Positions 40,426 to 58,593 of a stretch of 64,000 nucleotides of DNA are shown here, piece by piece. Positions within the stretch are counted from its first letter, which is position 1; each line of letters starts with the position of its first letter. The notes under the pieces are model-generated. The model ran no database searches and was not told where the DNA came from. It saw nothing but the letters and a program-made list of their open reading frames with translations. The DNA is from Wuchereria bancrofti (lineage: Eukaryota > Nematoda > Chromadorea > Rhabditida > Onchocercidae): contig SSBO01000008.1 of the NCBI GenBank assembly GCA_005281725.1, positions 3,950,671 to 4,014,670 on the forward strand, in the 5' to 3' direction. The position numbers and the translations under genes are program-made.

Positions 40426-41050
40426 CGAAAATTACCTAAAATATAATTCTAAGAGTATTTTCCAAGTAATTAGACCGGAATACATACAACCATAATGTTT
40501 AGAAGTCATCTTCCTTCAAAATGTTCGTAATGTTTATATAGAATTGTCGGCTGATTCTTCGACTTAAAGTACCGAAAACCCTTGAAGCATTGAGAAAATA
40601 CGCATCTATAAATAAATTCTCTTAGAATTTCTTTTTGCACCGGTAATCTGGTCCACAGTACCAACTTATCCACTGTAGTAGGAAGACACCATCAATATAG
40701 TTTTGGTAACAAAGAGAAACTGAAAATCAATACCTTACGAGAAAGAGCTATTAGAAAATTCAATGCTAAATAAATTCGGTGATACAACAGTATGTTAAAG
40801 ATCAAAAAAAAAAATACATAAATAAAAATAAAACCCAATTCCAGATAAATACACCGCATATTTCTGAAGTTTTATATAGGCACTGTCAAAATATGCCATT
40901 TGGTAACACAGTTGTTGCAGTAATCAAGAAAACACCTGAGATTTAATATTCAAACTGGTGGACCGAGGAATTTTAGTATCTTCCGGGAGTAAATAATCAA
41001 GGATTCACAATGACAAAAGTGAAAAAATAAAAATATTTCATTCAAATAAT
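40426..41050. other. spacer between TP53RK and NSA2
   Basis: About 0.6 kb between the start of TP53RK and the stop of NSA2, both on the minus strand. It must hold the TP53RK promoter or trans-splice site and the NSA2 3' end. The spacing is longer than the roughly 100-base gaps typical of worm operons. Nothing else was seen. Confidence 0.5.
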
Positions 41051-41056
41051 TTTATT
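41051..41056 (-). terminator. poly(A) signal of NSA2
   Basis: TTTATT on the plus strand (AATAAA on the minus strand) only 14 bases after the NSA2 stop, implying a very short 3' UTR. Confidence 0.6.
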
Positions 41057-41070
41057 TCATTATAAAAGAA

Positions 41071-43230
41071 TCACAACAATAATACAGCATTAATACAACC
41101 ATCATTTTCAGGGCAATTTGTTACTTGGGCATATTTTGCCCACACTACTTTACCACCTTGGGTAACCACACCAAGTTCTGATATATTTACCTGAAATTTA
41201 TCATTCAAAGATTATTAAACAGCTGTGTAAACATTTGGAAAAAAAATATATTGGATGTTAAATAATAATCAAACACTATAATATCAACAAATAATAGGAA
41301 AGTGCTTTCTAAATAAATTTTCATGCAAAAGTTAATTTCGATTCTGCGACTTAAAAATGAGATTACTTTGACAAGTAAACAAATGCCAAGCATTGAAATT
41401 AGAAAAGTTACTTCAATAATGGTTCCTTTTGTAATAACTCCCAGTGATGTGTATAGTGAGGAAGAAGGGTTTTTCTTCACTCCAACAATAGGTAATTGAA
41501 ATGTAGTTTGTAACTCAGGATGTGTTACATGAGCCTATAAAAAAATCGTATTTACATTTAAGCTACTTTTACTGGAAATTCAGTTAAAAAAAAAGGTCGA
41601 GAAAAAAATGAAAATATTAATTTGTAGAAATACATATTACAATTTTTTCTTTCCTGATGTTTTTCGTAAACAAGTTTCTAATGAACAATTTTCCTAGGAT
41701 AACAGAGAACTAGTGAAAAGGAAACTTCTGGTATGAAGACAAAATCACTACGACGAGAAAAGTTTACCTTTTTAAATCGCAAACCCATCGGTCGAATGAA
41801 TCGTTCAAATTTCGCAGGCTTTCTCGTAAATGATTCACCAACAAAAGTAACTTTTGTAACCATACGTTTCCATCCTTTCCGACGAGTTTTACCAGTTTTC
41901 ACTACTTTGAAAGCTTCTGCATCACTCACTGCTTTAACTGTTGGTATAGGTACTTGGTATTTACCCTAGAAAACAATTCTTCAGATAAGCTTTGAAATAG
42001 TGAAACACTTCAGTCGATTTGCCAGGAGCCTTTCAAGATTTCTCTAGACTAACAGAGAAATAAACTGTGAAGATTACTAAAGTAACATCTCCGGAACATC
42101 TGGAAGTTTGCAACTACTATAAAAATTATAATCGAATAACTGAAATGAAATGAAAAACAGACACAATGGGGTTATTCACATACCGCCTTTTCTTTTCGTT
42201 TCTGCTTGATCATTGATGACAGTACTTTACCGGTTGTTTGTTGTTTCCTGTCTAGCAAATATGCTGGTACTACACCTCTTTCAGGTTCTTCACTTGTTCC
42301 TGTTTGCTTTTTCTCCTCATGTTGTCGTATCAACCGCCGCATTTCTACCTAAAAAAAATAAAACCGGATTTTTCAACAGTTTCTAACTTTAAGATCAGAA
42401 TTTGAAAATGATGAACAAACAAACCTTCTCAGCATACCGTTTTTTGTGATACAATTTAGCCTTGCGACCACGGATTTTCTTCGCATATTGAGAATGTTCA
42501 TGTCCAGCTCGAGCATTACGTTTCCTTCTGCAATGAGTACAAAAACAGATAGTGTGATCAAACCAAAGTGTAGGAAAATATTTTTTTTTTAAATATAACT
42601 ACCCAAAAATTCCTAGAAGTTTTTAATTTATGTTGTGTTTTCATAATAAAGACAACAATTTTATACGATCATCAATGCTTCTATGGACAGTTTAAAAATA
42701 TTTGTATATGAGCAACTGGACTACGTTGAATAGGAGAATATGTAGAAAATGGGAGAATCTCTATTTATCGATCTGGGTAGGTATGATACACAACTGTAAT
42801 AGGAAAGATCTGGAACTATCCACAACTAAACTCGAAACAGAGGAAATCGTAAGCAAATAATAATATGTATAAATTCCTCACAATCTTTCCTCATAATCCA
42901 ATCGACGTCCATGACGTTTACGATGAAGCTCAATATGCTCGTTTTGTGGCTACAAAGGAAATGACATAATACTTCAGTTTGTACTGTATACAGGGAAAAA
43001 TTTTTACTTTTGTAAGTGTTTAAATTGATAATCTCTGTAATAAAATATAATAACAAAAGCATGATTTTGCTCTACTAATAGCAGAAAGGAACATGTTTCA
43101 CAGTGCCAAGTATCAGTGTTTAAAATGTGTTCACATCCAAGAAATACCCTCGAAAAATGTATGTATGAGGCTACTGCCATACCACAGAAAATAAACAAAC
43201 AAAATCGCAAAACTCGAAATGACCTACCAT
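41071..43230 (-). CDS. NSA2: NSA2 (TINP1), 60S ribosome biogenesis factor
   Basis: Seven exons (43228-43230, 42882-42949, 42425-42527, 42184-42348, 41768-41965, 41412-41534, 41071-41190) total 780 nt, 259 residues; the human protein has 260. NSA2 is a nucleolar GTPase-associated assembly factor needed for 27S pre-rRNA processing in pre-60S particles, and its C-terminal beta-barrel resembles ribosomal protein eS8. The match is continuous: [117 protein letters not shown] and the ending [11 protein letters not shown]. The first coding exon is just the ATG, inferred from ATG|GTAGGT at 43228-43230. Everything downstream is firmly supported. Confidence 0.96.
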
Positions 43231-44817
43231 GGCGAATAAAAATTGTAATCATACACAAAACAATTTTAAGTAAACCTGAAAAGAAAAATAAATTCCAGAA
43301 CAAATTTCATAATAAAACATGGAAACCCAACACCAATACCATCTCAAAAATTTAGGCAAATAGTCATCAGTTTCTGTATGAGTCACTTTCGATAGCTGCC
43401 ATCAAATAGAGGGACAACTAATAGAAGACATTTGAATATATCTCCTTCATCATCCCAATTGATTCCGGACCGAGAAGCTACACATCTCAGCTTTTGCTAC
43501 GAGATTCTGAGATTCTAGCCAAGTATAATGATGAAATTTGAAATTACTCGAAAAAGAATCACTTGAACTGTGCAGCAGAAACGACTAGTTCAGAGATCAA
43601 AAAAGCACAAACACTTTGAATGTTTTATTGAACCGTTTACAATTCGATAACACAGAAATATTCAAATCAATTGGTATTTCGGTTAAAAAAAAAAAAAAAA
43701 AAAGTACACACTTAATAGATCTAACTAATTCACAATGCTTTAATTCACCTTATCCTTTAATTCAAAGGAAAAAATTACATTTGTGTGCTTTTTACCTTTT
43801 TACATATACCCGAAAAATTGACCCAAAACTATATTATAATTGGCGAAAAGCTAAAAAAGTAATCAAAACAAAAACCTACTGTGTGTCTTGGAATTTCTAC
43901 AAATTTACGGATTACCCAAAATTTTGATATTATACCATTAAAGCAAAAATTCCTTTCAAGGCAATAGCTCAATTTATTCGACCTTTTCCCCTTCCTAGTT
44001 CTCAACAAATACAATTTACTAATGATTCTTGAACATCCTTCAAAAGAATGCTAAAAAACTGGGATTCTAAATCAAACACAGGAAGTGTGACTGAAAGCAC
44101 TCTTATAAAACCGGAATTCTGTAATTAAAATAGTTGAAGAGACTTTTTCTTTTTCCCTATAATAATTGAAAAAAAAAAAATCCTAACAATAATATAAACA
44201 TTTTCTTCTTCCTACCACCCCAGCTGTTCTAGCACAGCAATCGAATTCATATAAAACCACCTCTCTTCTCTTTTTCCCCACAACAGGAATCAGTTGAATA
44301 TTATAAAAAACCCGCCTACTTACAAAAATCCCAAATAAAAACACCCACTTTCTTATATCGTCCAATGCACTGGCTTAAAAGCACTAGATTCTAGTAAAAA
44401 ATTTGGCATTTATTCGAAAGAAACTGTATCGACAGACTAATATCACCGAATGAAACTTGACTATTTACTACATCCTAACTTAAGCGGAAATATGATTAAG
44501 CACTGATCACCATACAATCTCTTACCACAGTCTTTGTCCCTCCCCATTCACTTCGGTGATTTCCAGAAATCCATTCCACTGTTGAACAGATTCATGACCT
44601 ACCTAAATCCTCGAAACTGAAACATAAAAAATGACCCCTCTCATTCGTTTTCATTCTGCCCTTCCGTAATTTTTCCTTTAATTCGTACTATCAGTGAGGA
44701 TTCACCAGAGATAACGATCACAGAAAAAGTAAAAACGATGGATAATGAAGATGAAAAAGGAAGCATTTTCAAAAGAAAGTGATCACAAACACCAGTCTGC
44801 AGGCAACGAAAGCATTA
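43231..44817. other. spacer between NSA2 and HAPSTR1
   Basis: About 1.6 kb with the NSA2 promoter and the HAPSTR1 3' end. A long A run sits near 43685-43703. Short frames on both strands show no family similarity. Confidence 0.5.
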
Positions 44818-45962
44818 TTATGAGCGGAAGATCTTTTTGTAAGGAAACTCCGTTGGCGAATGACGTCGTTTACGCCGCCGATGAACCTGACGTGATAAAA
44901 AACTGTTCAATTCGGTATCACGCTGTGGGCAGGCGACATTAGCAGGAATACACAACGCCTGAAATTAACCAGCTCAATTTCCTCCTTATTAGCATAAGAG
45001 TGCAATCCGTAACAAGCCGGTTTGTTTCAGATAGCAAAGTACGCCATAACTTATGCTATAAAAAATAGGTATAAATAAGCCATGTATCAGAATACTTTTT
45101 TTTTTCTTGTTCTATAAAAAGAGAATAAAAAAGAGCATTTTAATGGCTACAATTGCCCATTAAACAACAAGGATAAAAAAATTACCAACCTGTTGAAAGA
45201 ATGAAACTGCTGGACTGTCAGTTTGTTCCGGAGTTGGACTCCGTGAAGAATACCCGTATTCCGCAGCACAAACAATTTTTGATAATAATTTCCAGATATC
45301 ATCAAGAGAAACTCCATTATAACGACGCAAAGCATAAATTTCACGTGCTAGAGTTTGCCTACCCGCTATAAAACCTGAAAATAAATTCCATGGAATATCC
45401 ATTTGAAATATGTTTCTACCAATTTGCCTCACACCATATGGTATTGCAATATTGGGAATAAATGTTAACACATGAGGCTTCGTATATAAGAGTTGTTTCT
45501 ATTTAAGAACGGTTGATATACAACCCAACGGCATCAACTTTACTACTCTGTCTAGCAAATCGATTTTTTTTCCTCCTGTTAAAAATCTGTTTCAAGAAAT
45601 TTCAAAATAAGAAATACTACGACAAAAATGAGTTCAATCAAAAAGATGCATCAAACAGTGGAAAACCACTTCTTTCTAGTAAACTATCATATGTCTGACA
45701 TGCAGCTATGTTAGAGTTGCAATATACTGAGAATGTTATAACTGATTTTCAGGAAAAGTGGTAAAGTACCTCGATCATATGCCTTTTTCTTATGTTCGAT
45801 ACCACTTTTATAAAGTTGGGTAGTGGATGCAGCAGCTGTTTGCATTGCCTTCCATGATGGATTTCGATACAGAAGTGTGACCGACTGGGCACAACTCTCG
45901 AAATCGTTCCATAATAAATCATCACCTTCATCATCCGAACGTTTACCACCACCTTCGTTCAT
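44818..45962 (-). CDS. HAPSTR1: HAPSTR1 (C16orf72) homolog, HUWE1-associated stress-response protein
   Basis: Three exons (45770-45962, 45190-45374, 44818-44958) total 519 nt, 172 residues; human HAPSTR1 has 275 because of a longer N-terminus and middle. Vertebrate HAPSTR1 binds the ubiquitin ligase HUWE1 and tunes stress-response signalling in the nucleus. The core domain is recognisable: LWNDFESCAQSVTLLYR, then ASTTQLYKSGIEHKKKAYDR, then GFIAGRQTLAREIYALRR and SLDDIWKLLSKI, matching human WHLFQNSATAVAQLYKD, AATAVTNLYKES, GIQIGYQRRNKDVLAWVKKRRR. The C-terminal exon has a basic cluster RRRKRRHSPTEFPYKK near the end, probably a nuclear localisation signal (human SPTHKRNR). The start at 45962 is the first ATG with a phase-correct exon. 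Identity is by family pattern, not by search. Confidence 0.85.
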
Positions 45963-47762
45963 TAAGAACCCTAACCGCTACCACCGGAAATCTGCAATAA
46001 TGAAGGTTTTCATCTTCTGAATGAGTCAATTTTAGATATTCTGGTTTTGAATTATCGAAAACATCAATCGAAAAAGCCTCAAAAGTACAGTTATATCGTT
46101 TATGTGTCGTAGATATTATAGACAAAGAAAGAGATCAGGGGATTTCCTAACTTTTAAGTATTCAATTTGTAATCGTAGACCTAAAATCTACAATTGAAAA
46201 ATTTTTAACACTAAAGAACAACCCATAAAACACTACTGCTATGGATATGTAAGTGACAAGAAGTTTTTTGCCTTAATTACATTATACAGAGAGAGTTTCT
46301 CGAGAATTCCTTACCATTCTATTCTATCAATAAACGAAAACTTATTTTGATTGAAAAAATAGAGTTAAAATATCTACAACTCTTACGCTGGTGAAATTAC
46401 TTGCTTTGAAGGAAAGCAATACTTGATATGATAGACAGATTCAGCAGCGAAATAGCTAAATGCTAAGAAATACAATTAAGCGACCTGTATTTAAATTGAA
46501 ACAATCAAAAATTTATAACGGTTAAATTATGTTATATAATATATCACAGACCAATCGCCTAAAATAATCAGAAAATTATTCCTATGTTGATAAGCTTTGA
46601 ACTTATAAAATTTGTGTATAATGGCACACATGATGTGCACCTATGTTCTCATGAACCCAATAAAAATCTAAAAACTGAGTTGTTCAAATTAATGAAATGT
46701 ACAGTCATAAATTTCAGCTACTCAACTTAAATAATTGATCTCCAAAGCTAAATTCGATTATCAAAGTTTCAAATAAAAACTCAAATCATATGTATCTCAG
46801 TGCATCGATAGTGAAAATAATACGATTCCTATAACTCTCACTTCAGCATGAAACATCTTTCAGTAACGTAAATAAGTAAATATGGACATTATACCCAAAT
46901 ATTATAAAGAAAAAAAAAAACATCGCGTAATATTTGCATCTTAAAAAACCTTAATATCGAAAAGAGAAAAATCTACGACTTAAGAAGCGAATATTCCTAA
47001 AAAAGCATCGTGCCACCATTCCAAGATGGCAAACTCTTGGAAACTCCAAAGCAGCAACTAACCTATCCATATATTCGACCTGCTTCCGATAATTGTTGGA
47101 AACTCTCGAGAAGCACCTCAAATCACCTTTAATCTTTACACCTGCTCCATACCACTACATTTGTAATGCGGCCCGAATACCCGAGACGCCATGCAATAAC
47201 CAGAACTTCTCCTACCTGAAGTTACCCGTACCCCGGGAAGAGTTCTTTATAAGAAGACGCAGTTGTTCAGTACACTATGGGGAATTTTTTGGTGTGATAG
47301 TTGAACAATGCGGCTCGGCCGAACAAACGCACTGCAGATTCTTTGTCCGTGAGAAGAAATTCAGAATTTTTTAAATCGTGTTTAATTCTTATTTTTTCTT
47401 TGTGTAAATTAGCGTGAATAGATGAAATTTTTATTAAATGCATTATACTTTTAAATATTATTTTAGGCATTTTAGGTTTAATAAATTTTGCCATTTAATT
47501 TCTGTTTGAAATATCTAATCAAATTTTATAGGAAGAAACAAGTAGTCAGTGGAACAAAACAAAGAATGAAAAAAACTTAAGAGCTTTGTGAAAATGGGAA
47601 AACATTCAGTCAAAGGGGCTTAAAATTCAGGTATCTTTTTTTTTCGGATAAATTCCGTGCTGCTACATTTTTTTTACTTACTAAAGAGTACCTAGTATAA
47701 ATAATCGTATCACATAATAAACAAATCACAGAAAGGGTATGGAATATCCAAGAAAAATGTAT
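45963..47762. other. spacer upstream of HAPSTR1 with a G/C-richer island
   Basis: A/T-rich except for about 47030-47380, which is visibly richer in G and C and open on both strands (+ 47093-47374; - 47267-47494). Neither reading resembles a known protein. It may be an untranslated 5' exon or promoter of the minus-strand HAPSTR1 gene. Confidence 0.4.
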
Positions 47763-53881
<6,119 letters not shown>

Positions 53882-55335
53882 CGAAACCTGTAATAATAGA
53901 AGGTAAGCTAATTCAATTCAGTTGAATCCATTAAAATCACGATAGTCACATGAGAATGAAACAAACTAATAAAATTATCTCATACCAACTCATTTTTTCA
54001 ATAAAAATTTTTTTGTAAAAAATTGAAAAAAGAAAGAATAAATGTTGAAATCTCAGTACAGTACAGTATCCCAATAATTATTTCTTAATTACCATCCCTT
54101 TATCGCTCCTCTTTTCTTTCTTTACCTCTTCTCTTTTCAATTTTTTAACAGAAAAAAATTTTTATGGCAAATCATTGATTCAAACAAATTAAACCTATAA
54201 ATTTTTTGATGATGGTTTTGCTTCGCATACGCATACATTAGGATTCTCGTCAAGGAATATCCGATTAGCAATATCATTCATTCATTCCAACGATAGAATA
54301 CAGCATGAACAATGGGAAGAAGATATTCGTCCGAAATTTTACTCATTTATTTAAATCTCAAAAATTATTGATTAATTCTTTCGCTCAAATTACTAACATA
54401 CGTTAATTGATCTAACTACCTCATTATTCCTTCTCATCATTCCTTCTTGATCTAATTACTAATTATCTAATTACCTATTCGAATAGTCGAAATCCAAATG
54501 TTACAGAAGAAATGATTGAATCAACCATTTGAAAAGAAAAAAAAAACACTAAGAGAAAATTTTATGAAAGAAATGTCATCGAAATAAGCATGCGAATGTA
54601 TAATCATTTAATAACAGATGTACTTCAAGAATAAACTTATATAAAGTAAACATGTTATCAGTTCTCATCGGAAGATTTGTATCCGATTACGGTGAATAGT
54701 TTTTACACGAAAATTTGTAAACATATATAAACAAAGAATTATGAAAAGTTATTAAAGAAACAAGCAATGAAAGAAAAAAAGTATTACTACATCATTACAA
54801 CTATCTTATCGTAAACTTTTTATGTGTTATATTTTAAAATTCTTATTTTTAAAGAAAAACAAAATTTTTGTTTAATGTTATTACCAACTGATCTCATTGC
54901 ATTCTTAAATTCTAAACAATCTTTAATTCCTATTTTCATTCATTTCTATTTCTCTCATTCTTCCTCGCAAACAAATGATTTCTTAGGTTAATGTTGATGA
55001 AATGTAGGTTATTAACACATCACAACGGGTACAAAGTACGCATGAACGAATGGATCACTAAAATGGGACCGTTGAACTCTATTGCTAACAACAACTAAAA
55101 CAATTATGAAGTGAATTCACTGATCAATTTCGAAAAAATGGAATGATTTACTCTTTCTTTTCCTTCTCTCCACCTACAAATTACAAAAAAAAAAGATTCC
55201 AATTAATTTTGCTAGAATACATTAACAAATAAATTTCACTGAATCAATTTCCATAAAATTTCTATTTTAAATTATTAAATACATAAATCGAATAAATTGA
55301 TGACATAAAAATCGAACATCTTGTAAATGCATTTA
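53882..55335. other. spacer upstream of HADHA
   Basis: A/T-rich region containing the HADHA promoter. No coding exon, RNA gene or repeat array was recognised before the mariner element. Confidence 0.5.
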
Positions 55336-56591
55336 CTAGGTTAATTGAAAAGTCCCGCCTACCATAGTAAAACACATTTTTTTTGACAAAATTCGATTTT
55401 ATTGTTCAACATAGTTGCCTTCGAGGGCGATACACCGATTATAACGATCTTCCAACTTTGCGATACCATTTTTGTAGCACGATTTGTCTTTAGCCTCAAA
55501 ATAGGCCTCAGTTTCGGCTATCACCGCTTCATCGGTACCAAATTTCTTTCCAGCGAGCATTCTCTTGAGGTCTGCAAACAGGAAATAGTCGTTGGGGGTC
55601 AGAGCTGGAGAATACGGTGGGTGCGGAAGCAATTCGTAGCCCAATTCCATGCAATTTTGCCATCGTTTTCATCGAATTGTGGCACAGTGCATTGCCCTGG
55701 TGAAACAAAACCTTTTCCTTCTTCAAATGGGGCCATTTTTTTTTTTTTGCGATTTCATCCTTCAAATCAAATGATCCAATAACGTTATATAATAATCGCT
55801 GTTTTTATCAAAAAAAAGAGTGGACCTTTTTGAGGTAATCAATGAATATTATACCGTGCACATCCCAGAACACTTATGCCATAACCTTGCCAGCTGACTG
55901 TCGATTGGACTCTGGAGTGTAATGGTGGAGCCATGTTTCATCCATTGTCACATATCGACAAAAAAATTCGGGTTTATTCCGCTTGAACAGCTCCAAACAC
56001 TGCTCAGAATCATCAACACGTTGTTGTTTTTGGTCGATTGTAAGCTTGTGCGGCACCCACTTTACACAGAGCTTCCGCATGCCCAAATATTCGTGAATAA
56101 TATTGATGTACATGTTCAGATGATATCTTCACAATGTCTGCTATCTTTTTCAACTTCACTTTACGGTCCTTCAAAATTATTTTGTGGATTTTTTTGATGT
56201 TTTCGTCGGTAACAGCCTCTTTTGGATGTCCACTGCGTTCGCCGTCTTCGGTGCTCATTTCATCACGTTCGAATTTAGTATACCAATCTTTGATGGTTGA
56301 GTTTCCTGGTGCAGACTCCGGAAACTCTTTATCAAGCCAGGATTTTGCTTCAACCGTATTTTTATTCTTCAAAAAGCAATATTTTATCAGCACACGAAAT
56401 TCTTTTTTTCCATTTTTTTACAATAGCAGAAGTTGATTCCCTGAAAATGCTATAACGAATGAACCAATTAACCGATTACTGTCAAATTTATATATGTATT
56501 GTTTGAATGTTGGTACTACCTAAAAATCATATGGTTTTAATATTAGTACCACTATCTATGAGTCAGGCCGGGGACTTTTCAATTGACCTGG
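55336..56591 (-). mobile_element. degenerate mariner-family transposon
   Basis: About 1256 bases, the usual mariner size. The ends are imperfect inverted repeats: CTAGGTTAATTGAAAAGTCC at the left, and CCAGGTCAATTGAAAAGTCC read inward from the right. A TA lies just outside the left end as expected of the target duplication; the right flank reads AT and has probably mutated. The interior holds a broken minus-strand transposase. The element lies between HADHA and the small membrane-protein gene, inside no recognised exon. Confidence 0.93.
55399..56413 (-). pseudogene. mariner transposase relic
   Basis: The transposase is readable only across several frames: about 56393-56013 (N-terminal helix-turn-helix DNA-binding region, including DKEFPESAPGNSTIKDWYTK and the WVPH-type linker after a frame change), 56113-55874 (VTMDETWLHH, containing the first catalytic Asp) and 55765-55399 (FHQGNALCHNS, then HPPYSPALTPNDYFLF). 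Mariner enzymes use a D,D34D triad. The second Asp, normally in a QDNA motif, is Gly here, while the third survives in NDYF. The start ATG at 56413 is separated from the body by a frame change in an A run. The copy cannot encode active enzyme. Confidence 0.9.
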
Positions 56592-57928
56592 ATTTTAAAC
56601 CTTATAGTAAAAAGACTCATATTTCATAAATGAATTACTATTATTTCATAAAAATACTATTATTTTTACTATTATTTCGGTATTACTATTATTTCATAAA
56701 AATCACAATCATTACTGATTAACACAATCACATTCGTTATCACTGCATATCACTACAATACTTACCGTTTGTTAATACATTAGTTTACATATCGATTCAA
56801 ACTCTATGCATAAACTTAATACCCATTTCATATTCAGAATCTAATAGTGAAGATTTTATTTTGCTAGAAAGACATGCTTTAAAAGACAAACATTTAAAGT
56901 GCCGAAAATAGCGCATTCGCATCTGAAATCAATAGCGAGAATGCAAGAAATGAGGAAGTAAGTATTGTCATTTAGTCTTCTTGACCTCTACTATTGTTTT
57001 TCTTGACCTCTAGCATCGCCATCACTAAGAGCTATTTATACTGTGAGCATATTATCAATAGCACTATGAATTAATATTACATCATTGCTGTATAAAACAC
57101 ATCCATCCTAACTTCAAATCTGATCTCAATATGATCTTAGTGTTGAAATTCTAAGCACAATCTCAGTACTTAAAACTTCGAACATAACTTCAACATCAAA
57201 ATAAAAAAAAAAATAGCACTCAAATCCTTAACATGATCTCAAGTACTCAAATCCTGAACATGACCTCAGTACTCAAATTCTGAACTTGACCTTATTACTT
57301 TCTACTTTATCATTCATTTATTATTACTTCAACATTCATCATTCAGATAACAACTTTTTTCCATCATCTATCAAAAATATTACAATTATCGGTTAGTGCA
57401 AAAGGTAAATAAATTACGGAACTGAAACTGGAGGTCATTGCATTACTACAAATATGAACCAAATAAACAGAATGAAAGAATCAAAAATATACAAGCAAAC
57501 AATCGTATTAAATTCACCCACCCATCCAATCATCCATTTATCCACCAACTAACAAAGGAGACGCGCAAATGGTGTCAGCGATAACTCCGCCTTGTCCGAA
57601 TGGGATATTTTTTCGTAGCGCGTCTAGATCCATCGGTTTGATGATGACCTGTTTCAGCGAAATGTGTTGGCATCCAAATTTACCACTGGAAGAGGATTTG
57701 TGACAGGTTGGGTGGTGTTTGTTAGATACCGGTTGCAGGTGTCCCAGGTACTGCAGGTATTATCAGAGATGTTATCTGAATACTTTAATGAAGGAATGGC
57801 ACAATTGGGATGGAATTTTGATATTTAAACTAATACTATGTAACATTTTGCTCGTATTTTATTAACTCCAAATTTGCAATTGTGTTTTTTTTTAGTATTG
57901 ATATTCGTTTGCACCTATTCGAAATCTG
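56592..57928. other. spacer with a G/C-richer, possibly untranslated 5' exon
   Basis: 56592-57500 is A/T-rich without features. 57540-57756 is richer in G/C and open on both strands for about 60-70 codons, without recognised similarity. It ends at CTGCAG|GTATTA, a good plus-strand donor. A TTTTTTTTTAG acceptor at 57893 lies 35 bases before the next ATG, and every frame from it stops early. The simplest reading is a 5' untranslated exon of the small membrane-protein gene that follows. Confidence 0.35.
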
Positions 57929-58593
57929 ATGGTTGAATTGAGTGGTAGAAGCACTCTTCAGCATAGCTTTGATAATTCTGTTTTTATTGTACCAGCGGTG
58001 ATCGTTGTCGCTATTGTGGGTTAGTTTTTTACAGAATTGAAAATAAAAATAATTTATTTCATTTTGCTTAAAAGATTTTTCCTGCTGCATATTACTCAGC
58101 TCAATCTGATATTACAGTTTCTTTTTTTTTCTTTTTTTAATGGGTGGTTTAACTAAAACCTACTAGCTTGATTTGAATCTGATGTATTATTAGATTTAAA
58201 TTTCACTAGAAACGAAACAATCTATAGATTTGAATGTGGTTTAAAGTTATTAAAATTATTGTTTTGGGGTTAATATTTTTTGTGTTAGGAAATGAAAGTA
58301 ATAGTGATGTAAAAGGAAAAGATTTTTCAGTTACTTTAACTCTTGGAAAGCTGTCACTATCATTGTTATATAGTTTAAGCTTTTCATCGGTTTTCATTTC
58401 ATAACTCATTATGTTACATTGAAAATATTGTCAAAAGAGATTCTTCATAAATTTTATTTTAATATGAATGAAGCTTAACTTTACAATTTTAGCACTGGTC
58501 ACATACAAGTTAACAAATTCAATAAAACTGAAACAAAAACGCGAAGAAGAAAAGAGGCGCAAACGAGAAGAGAAATCTAAAAAGAAGAGTTAA
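57929..58593 (+). CDS. small single-pass membrane protein with Lys/Arg-rich tail
   Basis: Two exons (57929-58019 and 58493-58593) in matching phase encode 63 residues. They give a short polar N-terminus, one hydrophobic segment (about residues 18-36, SVFIVPAVIVVAIVGALV) and a highly charged helical tail (KLKQKREEEKRRKREEKSKK) ending KKKS. The layout is that of the small integral membrane proteins (SMIM type). It recalls SMIM15 in having one membrane helix followed by a basic/acidic tail, but the sequence similarity I can see is too weak to name it. The C-terminal di-lysine-like end would suit ER residence, as inference. The gene is absent from simple frame scans because both exons are short. 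Confidence 0.6.

Noticed and set aside
44745..44942. Plus-strand 65-residue protein
   Set aside because: It is the complement of the last HAPSTR1 exon.
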